Positions 56,053-64,000 of a stretch of DNA of 64,000 nucleotides are shown piece after piece (within the stretch, counting starts at the first letter, position 1; the number at the start of each line of letters is the position of its first letter). The notes under the pieces are model-generated. The model was given only the letters and a program-made list of their open reading frames with translations. It was not told the DNA's origin and did no database searches. Source of the DNA: CAVRCA01 sp963719345 (lineage in GTDB: Bacteria; Pseudomonadota; Alphaproteobacteria; Acetobacterales; Acetobacteraceae); contig CAVRCA010000003.1 in assembly GCA_963719345.1 (NCBI GenBank), positions 124,001 to 188,000 on the forward strand. The letters run 5' to 3'. Made by a program: the position numbers and the translations under genes.

Positions 56053-57355
56053 GGGCATCGCCCCGCTCCCGTGCGCTCTATGAACGGGAGCGGCACAGCC
56101 TGCCCGGCGGCAACACGCGGACCACCGTTTATTTCCGGCCGTTCCCGCTCTATGCCGTACGCGGCGAGGGTTGCCGGGTCTGGGACGAAGACGGGGTGGC
56201 CCGCATCGACGCGATCAACAATTTCACCGCGCTCATCCACGGTCACGCCCATCCCGCCGTGGTCGATGCCGCCTCCCGGCAGATCGCGGCGGGAGCCTGC
56301 TTCGGGATGCCGACCGAGGCGGAGATCGCGCTGGCCGAGTTGCTGTGCGCGCGGGTCGCGAGCGTCGAGCAGGTACGCTTCTGCAATTCGGGCACGGAAG
56401 CGGTGATGATGGCGATCAAGGCGGCGCGGGCCTTCACGGGCCGGCCGCGCATCGCCAAGGTCGAGGGGGCCTATCACGGCTCGTACGACTACGCCGAAGC
56501 CAGCCTGGACCCCGCGCCGGAAAGCTGGGGGGCCAACCGCCCGCACGCCGTCGCCTATGCGCGCGGCACGCCCGAGGGCGCGCTCGCCGATGTCACGGTG
56601 CTGCCGTTCAACGACCCGGGCGCGGCGGCGGCACTGATCCGGGAAGCCGCGGGCGGGCTCGCGGCGGTGCTGGTCGATCCGATGCCCAACCGGGCCGGGC
56701 TGGTGCCGGCCACGCCGGAATACCTGGAGGCGATCGCCGAGGCGACCCGGGCGGCGGGCGCGCTGTTGATCCTGGATGAGGTCATCACCTTCCGCCTTGC
56801 CACTGGGTGGGGCGCAGGCGCTGTGGGGCATCGCGCCTGATCTCACCGCGCTTGGAAAGATCATCGGCGGCGGGTTTCCCGTGGGCGCCGTGGGCGGCCG
56901 GGCCGACGTGATGGCCGTGTTCGATCCCAGCTCGGGCAAGCCCGCGCTGCCGCATGGCGGCACGTTCTCCGCCAATCCGGTGACGATGGCGGCCGGCCGC
57001 GCCGCTCTCGACCTGCTCGACTCCGCCGAGTTCTCCCGCGTGGGCCGGCTCGGAGAGCGCGTTGCCGAGGGCATCCGCCGGGCGCTGCGCGATGCCGGGC
57101 AGCCCGGCCAGGTGCTCGGGCACGGGTCGCTGCTCAAGATCCATCTGACCGATCGGCCGATCCGGGACTACCCGCAGCGCGTACCCCACGACCGAGGAAG
57201 CGCAGCGTCTCGCCGCCTTGCATCGCGCCCTGCTGGATGCCGGCGTCATGATGGCCGGTTACGGGCTGCTCGCACTCTCGACCCCGATGGGCGAGGCGGA
57301 GGCGGACGAGATCGCCGACGCCTTCGGGCACGCGCTGCGGGCCATGCACGCCTGA
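56049..57355 (+). CDS. Class III (glutamate-1-semialdehyde aminomutase-like) aminotransferase, two frameshifts
   Basis: PLP enzyme, reconstructed 434 aa. HSLPGGNTRTTVYF, FNNFTALIHGHAHP-type region, CNSGTEAVMMAIKAARAFT, KVEGAYHGSYDYAE, LILDEVITFRLA and the PLP-lysine in TALGKIIGGGFPVGAVGGR. Breaks lie at 56805-56812 (extra G: FRLATG to AQALWGIAPD) and at the C run 57171-57173; removing one base at each gives an exact multiple of three. Alphaproteobacteria make ALA by the C4 route, so this is more probably a transaminase on a different substrate than HemL. GTG start coupled to pheA (GTGA). Confidence 0.86.
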
Positions 57356-57386
57356 ACGCGGCGCCTCGCGATTGCGGCGCGCGCGG

Positions 57387-58339
<953 letters not shown>

Positions 58340-58371
58340 TGATCTCTCCATCCGGTTTCGAGGCAGCTGGG

Positions 58372-59905
58372 TCAGAAGGTGACGTTCGTGCGCAGCCCGA
58401 AGATTGCCTCGTTGCCGATGCGTTTGCCAGCCACCACGGGGTTGGGCACGCCGCCGGCCGGCGTGAAGATGTATTGGAAATCCGGCTGCACCTGCCACCA
58501 CGGCGCGATCTGCGCCTGATAGGTGATCTCGATGAAGCTCTCGCTGGAGCGAATCGGATAGGCACCGGTAAACAAATTGGCGTCCTGGTCGCGCTGGATC
58601 GCGCTCGGGCCGATCTTGGCGAGACCGTAGCCGATCCCGAAACTGTCGTTGTCCCGGCCGGGGATCGGCGCCTTTACGGTAAGACCCGTGTTGAAGCTGA
58701 CATTCACCAGGTTGCGATCACCTGGCATTCCCATGATGCGGGCAAACACGCTGATCGCCTGCGCGCTGTCCGGGGCCGGACGCCAGATCATCTGGTCGAA
58801 CACGCCGTAGATGCTCCAATTGGGGCGGCGCAGGCGCGGGTCGCCGTTGCTGAGCGGGTCGGCGAGGGACAGCCCGGAAGTATCGAAACGCTGGTCCGGG
58901 AACCGGCCGGTGTCGAGCCAAAAGCCCAGCTTGTAGAGACCGGGAAGGCCGTGTGCGCTGGCCTCGCCAGATCCGCCGGCAGGCGGCTGGTTGATCCCGT
59001 ATTGCGCCTCGGCGATGAACAGCGCGCCGGTCCTGAGATTGAACTCCGTGCCGGACTGCTCCGCGCCGCGCACCTGGCTATCTTTGTAGAACGAGCCGCC
59101 GGAGGGATTGTCGTCGAACACGCCGCCGAGCAGGGTCAACCCCTCAAGCGGCTGGCCGCGGAAGCGCACCCCGAGCGACGACAAAGGATAGGCCGAACCA
59201 CCGGCGTAAAGATCGATCGCCGACGCGACCGGCCAGCCCATCGCAGAATTGAGGAACAGGCCCGAACCCTGGCTGGTAATGAACTCCAGATCGAGGCTCT
59301 GCTGTCCCAGCTTGACGTCGAACCGACCGTCGAGGAACGCCTGCTGATACCACAGCTCCCACAACCGGGTGGAGCGCAGGGCTTCGATGCTGCTTGAATT
59401 CTGCAGCGCCCCCAACGCGTCCGAATTGAGGTTGCGGCCGTGGATCTGCAGGGCGCTGACATTGAACGTCCCCCCCGCCCAGCCGAACGCTTTTTGCGTG
59501 TCCAGCCCGAGGCTCATCAGCGTCAACCCGTCATAATCGGCGGTAGCGACCCAGCCCGCCGGTCACGTTGCCGAACACCTCGCTGGTCTCCAAAACCCCG
59601 AACGAGATGCCGAAATCCCCGAGCCAGCCGCGCAGGCCGTAAAGGTCGCCCAGCAGGTTGGTGCGCGATGAGGAGAACAGGTCGGAGGTGAAGCCGGGCT
59701 CGAACGGCGACGGCTGGGTCTGCGCCGCCACGCCGTTCCCGCCGCCGGGAGCGGGGTTCTGCTGAGTTCCCGGTGCGGCCCCAGGGACGCCGCCGCTCCC
59801 TGGGCTCGGTTGCTCGGTGCTTGGCTGCTGGGCCGCCCCGGCGTTTGCGCACAATACGAGGGAGCCTGCGAGCAACGCTCGCCGGCCCGAAGCGCGGTAC
59901 CGCAT
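58372..59905 (-). CDS. OprB-family carbohydrate-type porin (one frameshift)
   Basis: Outer-membrane beta-barrel, reconstructed 510 aa. The signal peptide ends at CANAGAAQQ, then comes a Pro/Gly/Gln-rich linker and SRTNLLGDLYGLRGWLGDFG typical of OprB. The barrel closes with the usual terminal Phe (LRTNVTF). Break at 59542: GLGRY joins ADYDGLTLMSLGLD after removal of one base, giving an exact multiple of three. OprB relatives take up sugars. A Fur-box-like site lies 46 bases upstream, so iron may control it. Confidence 0.85.
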
Positions 59906-59950
59906 GACCAATCCCCCAAGGACGATCCCTCTCGAACCTCGAGCAGGATT

Positions 59951-59975
59951 TGCGAATGCGAATGATTAGCATTTA
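59951..59975. promoter_or_regulatory. Fur-box-like operator upstream of the porin
   Basis: TGCGAATGCGAATGATTAGC followed by ATTTA. The core AATGATTAGCATT matches 11 of 13 positions of the classic Fur core AATGATAATCATT, and its ends AATG/CATT are inverted copies. The site lies between the porin start (59905) and the DUF3309 gene, where the porin promoter should be. It could also serve a related metal regulator (Irr/Mur). Confidence 0.5.
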
Positions 59976-60073
59976 CGGACCGCGAGGGGCCGCCGTCAAT
60001 CATTCGGGCGGCAGACCGGGTGGGCCGAGGGCATCGGGATCGCTCGACCCTGATGCCCCCGCGCGGGAGCTGG

Positions 60074-60227
60074 CTAGATGCGCCCCAACACCAAAAGCAC
60101 GATGACGATGAGCAGAACCAATCCGAGACCGCCCGAAGGGTAATAGCCCCACCCGCTGCTATACGGCCATGTAGGAAGGGCACCGAGCAGCAGGATGATC
60201 ACAATGATGAGGAGGATCGGTCCTCAT
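60074..60227 (-). CDS. DUF3309 small membrane protein (one frameshift)
   Basis: About 50 residues with two hydrophobic strands of Leu/Ile/Val around a conserved centre LGALPTWPYSSGWGYYPSGGLGLVLL, ending GRI. Length and the WGYxPSGG centre match DUF3309. The reading frame needs one base (60218) removed after three codons (MRT|ILLIIVII). Function of the family is unknown. Confidence 0.75.
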
Positions 60228-60343
60228 GGGCGACCTTTTCGGATGCAACAACCCAGGAGAACGCACCATTCCTCCCCGAGTTCACGCCTCTGCGAGTCGG
60301 GTTGACATTTTGGCGTCCGCCCCCCTTGCGAAACTTGCCCTCG

Positions 60344-61008
60344 CTATCTGAGGTTCTTGGCGAACAAGTCGAGCGTGCGACGCTGCGCCAATTCGTAGTC
60401 GGGCTTGCTGAAACTGGCCCGCTCGTCGCAGCCGAACCCGTGTTCGGCGCCCGCGTACACGTACACTTCCACGCCGGGCTGCGCCGCCCGCACCGCATCG
60501 ACGTCGCTCATCGGGATCGAGGCGTCCTTCTCGCCGAAATGCATCTGCACCGGGCAGTTCGGACGCTCGTCCGGGTGCCGGGGATACCGCCGCCATACCA
60601 GCAGGAGGCCGCCGCGAAGAGGCTGGTGCGGGTGGCGCCCCACCAGGCGACGGTGCCGCCAAAACAGTAGCCGACAATGCCGAGCTTCTTGCCGGCGAGG
60701 TGGTTCGCCGCCGCCTCGACGTCGGCCATCACGCCGGTGTCCTGCAGCTTCATGCGCAACTCGCGGCCGGCGCCGATGTCATCCGGGGTATAGCCCAGTT
60801 CGGCATTCCGCTGCGCGCGGTCGAACAGCGCCGGCGCGACGACGGCGTAGCCTTCCGCCGCGAAGCGATCCGCCATGTCGCGGATGTGGCGGTTGACGCC
60901 GAAAATCTCCTGGATGACGACCACGCCGGCCTTGGCGCTGTCGTCTCCCGCGCTGTAGGCCGACAGGGTGTGGCCATCAGCGGCCTTGAGGTTGATCGTG
61001 CTGCCCAT
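60344..61008 (-). CDS. Dienelactone hydrolase family protein (one frameshift)
   Basis: Alpha/beta hydrolase, reconstructed 221 aa. The Cys-Asp-His triad is visible: Cys in LGIVGYCFGGTVAWW, Asp in GEKDASIPMSD, His in AGAEHGFGC. QEIFGVNRHIRDMADRFA is the family N-terminal segment. Frame breaks at the G run 60580-60583; one extra base joins CWYGGGI to PRHPDERPNCPVQ and gives a multiple of three. Relatives hydrolyse dienelactone or other esters; no aromatic pathway lies beside it. Confidence 0.88.
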
Positions 61009-61059
61009 GGGTCAGGCTCTCCCGTTGCAATCGCTGGTCCCGGCGGCCAGGATGGCGGC

Positions 61060-61257
61060 GTGGGCGAGATCGTCAACCTCCGTCGGATGAAGAAGCGGCG
61101 GGCGCGCGCCGAGGCCGCGGACGCCGCTCGCGAGAGCCGCGTCCGGCACGGCCGCACGGCCGCCGAGAGGCAGAACGACCAGCGCGCCGAGCAACGGGCG
61201 CGCGACCGGCTGACCGCCACTCGGCTCCCCGGCGCGGGTCCCGACGCGCCGGAGTAG
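61060..61257 (+). CDS. DUF4169 family protein
   Basis: 65 residues from a GTG start: EIVNLRRMKKRRARAEAADA, then ESRVRHGRTAAERQ, the fixed pattern of DUF4169, followed by a basic C-terminus. Very charged and probably helical. It is read on the + strand between two minus-strand genes. Function is unknown. Confidence 0.75.
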   Translation: MGEIVNLRRMKKRRARAEAADAARESRVRHGRTAAERQNDQRAEQRARDRLTATRLPGAGPDAPE

Positions 61258-61263
61258 ACGGGG

Positions 61264-61509
61264 TCAGCGGCCGGCCACCTCCGTCATGGTCGCATGGCCC
61301 GCAACAAGGCCGTACGAATGGTGCAGATGGCCGGCGAGCACCAGGCCGCCGAACAGGCAGAGTAGCCAGATCACGGTGCGGCGCACCGACCCGCGCACCT
61401 TCCGGTTCTCCTGCTCGAAATCGACCGTCTCGAAGCGGCGCGCGGCACCCTCGGGGTCCAGGGCAAGAAACGGATGCATGTTGAGCTGATCAGGCGCTGG
61501 ACGAGGCAT
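61264..61509 (-). CDS. Small single-helix membrane protein of unknown function
   Basis: 81 residues; not recognised. A cytoplasmic-looking charged N-terminal half (DFEQENRKVRGSVRR) and one clear membrane helix TVIWLLCLFGGLVLAGHLHH, then a short tail. The helix and the basic residues in front of it support a real inner-membrane protein. It converges on the DUF4169 gene. The next 110 bases upstream hold no evident feature. Confidence 0.6.
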   Translation of the reverse strand: MPRPAPDQLNMHPFLALDPEGAARRFETVDFEQENRKVRGSVRRTVIWLLCLFGGLVLAGHLHHSYGLVAGHATMTEVAGR

Positions 61510-61620
61510 GGCCCTTCTCCGGGTTCATCCGGCATTTTCCGGACGAGATCACCATGAAGGTCAGGGCAGCCAACCAGAGTGATGGCGATCACATGGCCGG
61601 CGCAGTTTTTTCGGTCGAAC

Positions 61621-62133
61621 TCAGCCGCTCGGGGTCGCGAAACCGGCAAAGGTCTTGGCAAGCGCTTCATAGATCGGGCGCTTGAAGCCGACCGCGAGAT
61701 GCGGCAGTTCGGCCAGATCGCCCCAGCGCCAGGCATCGAACTCGGGATGCGGGTCGGCGTCGAGGCGGATGTCGGAATCCGTGCCCGTGAAGCGCAGGGC
61801 GAACCAGCGCTGCCGTTGGCCGCGATAGCGGCGGCCCAGCGGCCCGACGATCTCGGGCGGGAAATCGTAGGTCAGCCATTCGGGATGCTCGCCGATGATC
61901 TCGGCGCGATCCGTCCCGATCTCCTCGGCAAGTTCGCGCAGCACCGCCCGGCGCGGATCCTCGCCGGCGTCGATGCCGCCTTGCGGCAACTGCCAGCCGC
62001 CCGCCGGTCCCTCGGCGTTCTTGAAGCCGGCGCGCCGGGCGAGGAACACTTGGCCGTTCCGGTTGAACAGCACCGCGCCGACATTGGGCCGGTACGGCCG
62101 GTCGTCACCGTGAGCAGGCAGCGGATCGGTCAT
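61621..62133 (-). CDS. rppH: RNA pyrophosphohydrolase
   Basis: Nudix hydrolase that removes pyrophosphate from 5'-triphosphate mRNA ends and triggers decay, 170 aa. The Nudix box GGIDAGEDPRRAVLRELAEE is complete (GX5EX7REUXEEXGU), preceded by the RppH-type N-terminus YRPNVGAVLFNRNGQVFLARR; the later WLTYDFP and WRWGDLAELP also fit. It starts four bases inside the end of the deacetylase gene (ATGA). Confidence 0.93.
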   Translation of the reverse strand: MTDPLPAHGDDRPYRPNVGAVLFNRNGQVFLARRAGFKNAEGPAGGWQLPQGGIDAGEDPRRAVLRELAEEIGTDRAEIIGEHPEWLTYDFPPEIVGPLGRRYRGQRQRWFALRFTGTDSDIRLDADPHPEFDAWRWGDLAELPHLAVGFKRPIYEALAKTFAGFATPSG

Positions 62134-63193
62134 TGCGCGGGTTCATCGGGTTGCGGACGGACAGCCAGCGCGCTCACCGGCGCCAGCGCAAGCCCTTTCG
62201 CGGCCAACCCGTTCGCCCACGCGGTCAGCCGCCCGATCGTCACCGGCCGGACCGCACCCGCGAGGCCGAGCGCGCTTCCCTTTTCGCGGGCAATCTGCTC
62301 CAGGGCGGCCAGCTTGGCCTCGATCTCGCCGCCGACGGCCGGCTCGTCGATCACCAGGTCGACGTCTCGCCCCCAGACGTCGGGCGACGCCTTCTGTCGG
62401 GGACGGGGATCGACGTAGAGCAGCCCGCGCGCGGCTATGCCCTGGAGCACCGGGCTCACTGCGACGAGCCCGCGAACCGCTCACCCCGCAACGTCCCGAG
62501 CGCCCCGGTCACTCCGACGTAGCCGGTGATCCGGGTCAGCGCCCACTCGAGCTGGTGCCGGTTCTGTTCGACCGACGCCCCGGTCAACAGCGCACGATCT
62601 CCCGCGTCGTTGAGCGGGTAGCCCTGCGGCTCCATGGGCAGGCTGATGAGGTATTCGTGGCCGGCGGCGCGGGTGAGATCGAGCAGCCGGTCGGAGCGCG
62701 GGGCGTAGGGAGAGAAAGCCAGGGTGATCGCACCCGGCAACGTGCGGACGGCTTCCTCGCTGTCGCCGCCGTTCAGGCCGACCCCGGCGAGCAGGACGCC
62801 GATGCGGGGCCGAACGTCACGTCGATCAAAACCGCGCGCGTAGACCTGCGAAGGCATCCGCCCATCTGCCGCGATGCGCGGCAGGAGACCGGGGGGAAAC
62901 AGTTGCGAGGGCTCCAGCAGAGCCGGGTCCGGCGCCGCAATGGCCCCCGGCGTCTCGCGGCCCGGCACGCCGGTCGGAGCGGCAGGGGGCGTATGGGACG
63001 GTTCCGCCGCGGCCTTCTGCTCCGGCGCCGGGGTCGGGTGGTCCACCTCGCCGGTCGGTGACGACGGCCGATGCCGGGGCGGCCCGAGCACCTGCACAGT
63101 GACCGCTCCCACCGCGGTGACACTCAGCAATCCGGCCCAGAACACCGCGACCGCCCGCAGCCCTGTCGGGCGTCTATGCCACCCAAGCCGCAT
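62130..63193 (-). CDS. Divergent polysaccharide deacetylase family protein (YibQ type; one frameshift)
   Basis: Periplasmic protein, reconstructed 354 aa. An N-terminal membrane anchor (VAVFWAGLLSVTAVGAVTV) and a Pro/Ala linker precede a NodB-like domain: RPRIGVLLAGVGLNGG, PGAITLAFSPYAP, HEYLISLPMEPQGYP, RITGYVGVTGALG, and in the next frame RGLLYVDPRPRQ and VDLVIDEP. Break near 62460: FAGSSQ continues in the next frame after adding one G (CAGTG to CAGGTG), restoring a multiple of three. The ctpA-YibQ-rppH order is typical of alphaproteobacteria. Confidence 0.87.
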
Positions 63194-63302
63194 GGCGGCC
63201 GGTCTCCCGCGCTCAAATCACCGCCGCGGTCGTCGGACCGGGCCGGCAGCCGTCAAAGCGAGGGTCTTATCAGGCAGCCAGCGCGGCTTGCGAGTCTCAT
63301 GT

Positions 63303-63334
63303 GTCATGCCCGCGCTCATGCACGGGCGTCCACG
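63303..63334. repeat. Remnant of the dispersed GTCATGCCCG repeat
   Basis: GTCATGCCCGCGCTCATGCA followed by CGGGCGTCCACG has a stem GCCCG/CGGGC and shares GTCATGCCCG with the larger element at 15973. It lies between ctpA and the deacetylase gene. Confidence 0.4.
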
Positions 63335-63371
63335 GCCACGACGGGGTCGGACGATGTGCGAGCGAGGGGCG

Positions 63372-64000
63372 CTAGCGCAGCGCCGCCCGCTTCTGCCCCG
63401 CCATCGCCTTGGCGAGCACCAGGGCCTGCTGCAGCTGGAAATCGGTTTCCGGCTTGGCGGCGTCGAACGCCGGCCAGTTCTCGGGCGGCTTGCTCGGCAG
63501 TTCCTTGGCGATCGGCGGCAGGTCGTTGCGCGGCGGGGCGGCCTGCTGCGGCGTGCCGCCCTGGTTGGTCAGCACGTGATTGAGATCGGATTCGCGCTCC
63601 GGCCCGAAATGCGGCGTCTCGGTGCGGCTGGCCGCCACTTCCACGTCCGGCGAAATGCCGAGCCCCTGGATGGATCGCCCCGAGGGTGTGTAGTAGCGCG
63701 CCGTGGTCAACCGCATGGCGCCGTTGCCGGGCAGCGGGATCACGGTCTGCACCGAGCCCTTGCCGAAGCTGCGGGTGCCGAGCAGCACGGCCCGCCGGTG
63801 ATCCTGCAATGCCCCGGCGACGATCTCGCTGGCGGAGGCCGACCCACCGTTGATCAGCACGACCAGCGGATGCCGCCGGTCATGTCGCCGTCCTTGGCGT
63901 TCCAGCGCTGGCTGTCTTCGGCGTGGCGGGCCCGCGTCGAGACGATCTCGCCCTGGTCGATGAAATCGTCGGAGACCGACACCGCTTGGTCGAGCAGCCC
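63372..64000 (-). CDS. ctpA: Carboxy-terminal processing protease CtpA (S41), 3' part, one frameshift
   Basis: Periplasmic PDZ-type serine protease; the 5' part is outside the window. Catalytic Ser in INGGSASASEIVAGAL and Lys in TRSFGKGSVQTVIPL are present; GISPDVEV and a C-terminal AFDAAKPETDFQLQQAL follow. Upstream of 63866 the frame reads DDFIDQGEIVSTRARH and TGGI; adding one G to GG at 63868-63869 (CCC on the coding strand) joins it to PLVVLINGG. It lies upstream of the deacetylase gene in the same direction. Confidence 0.9.
   Translation of the reverse strand, partial: AARPSGVGLRRFHRPGRDRLDAGPPRRRQPALERQGRRHDRRHPLVVLINGGSASASEIVAGALQDHRRAVLLGTRSFGKGSVQTVIPLPGNGAMRLTTARYYTPSGRSIQGLGISPDVEVAASRTETPHFGPERESDLNHVLTNQGGTPQQAAPPRNDLPPIAKELPSKPPENWPAFDAAKPETDFQLQQALVLAKAMAGQKRAALR

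Noticed and set aside
56049..57355. Calling the class III aminotransferase HemL for haem synthesis
   Set aside because: Alphaproteobacteria normally make ALA from glycine and succinyl-CoA; similarity alone does not justify the symbol.

Overview
The window is GC-rich, densely packed chromosomal DNA from an alphaproteobacterium. Gene content points to the Rhodospirillales/Acetobacteraceae side of the class: an EipB-type envelope protein, the small aa3-oxidase subunit IV, DUF3309, DUF4169, a Bhc/D-threonine-aldolase-like enzyme, an HWE/HisKA_2 kinase, and the block aspS / rnd / ppx / ppk / hda / AI-2E permease / purM / purN. I cannot name the species. About 58 protein genes can be supported. I saw no tRNA, rRNA, CRISPR array, prophage or intact insertion sequence.

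Layout. 0-6 kb: end of an amino-acid ABC transporter, coaE-dnaQ, a histone-deacetylase-like amidohydrolase with TusA, an ROK sugar kinase and a zinc-ribbon DinB. 6-18 kb: eipB, aspS, rnd, then a tightly coupled minus-strand operon (AI-2E permease, hdaA, ppk, ppx), and opposite it purM-purN with a tiny oxidase subunit. 18-24.4 kb: a three-enzyme amino-acid set (fold-III PLP aldolase/dehydratase, fold-II threonine-synthase-like enzyme, M20 deacylase), then divergent xseA and purD. 24.4-25.6 kb: a lower-GC patch carrying a cysteine-rich exported protein with an internal duplication. 25.6-33.3 kb: tadA, a class I amidotransferase, rluB, rsmD, two MFS transporters, an SDR and mutL. 33.3-41.9 kb: GST, LLM oxidoreductase, a broken fumarase/adenylosuccinate-lyase family gene, a histidine kinase, a GMC oxidoreductase, a hypothetical, a cupin and a DegP-like protease. 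42-46 kb: a tandem glycosyltransferase and an RgpF-like protein, then hemC. 47-52.7 kb: yejABEF-type peptide/microcin C importer. 52.8-64 kb: hisN, membrane cytochrome c, kdsB-pheA-class III aminotransferase, aldo/keto reductase, OprB-like porin under a Fur-like box, small proteins, dienelactone hydrolase, rppH, divergent polysaccharide deacetylase and the 3' part of ctpA.

The most striking property is a run of single-base indels that break about sixteen otherwise well conserved genes, including housekeeping ones (purM, ppk, ctpA). Some sit in G/C runs. Others are a single extra C (or G on the other strand) placed between two bases, very often turning GG into GCG at a codon junction. In almost every case the corrected gene length returns exactly to a multiple of three. 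Two genes (35.1-36.5 kb and 42.1-44.9 kb) carry many of them. I read these mostly as assembly/base-calling errors, and I annotate the affected genes at their full reconstructed extent.
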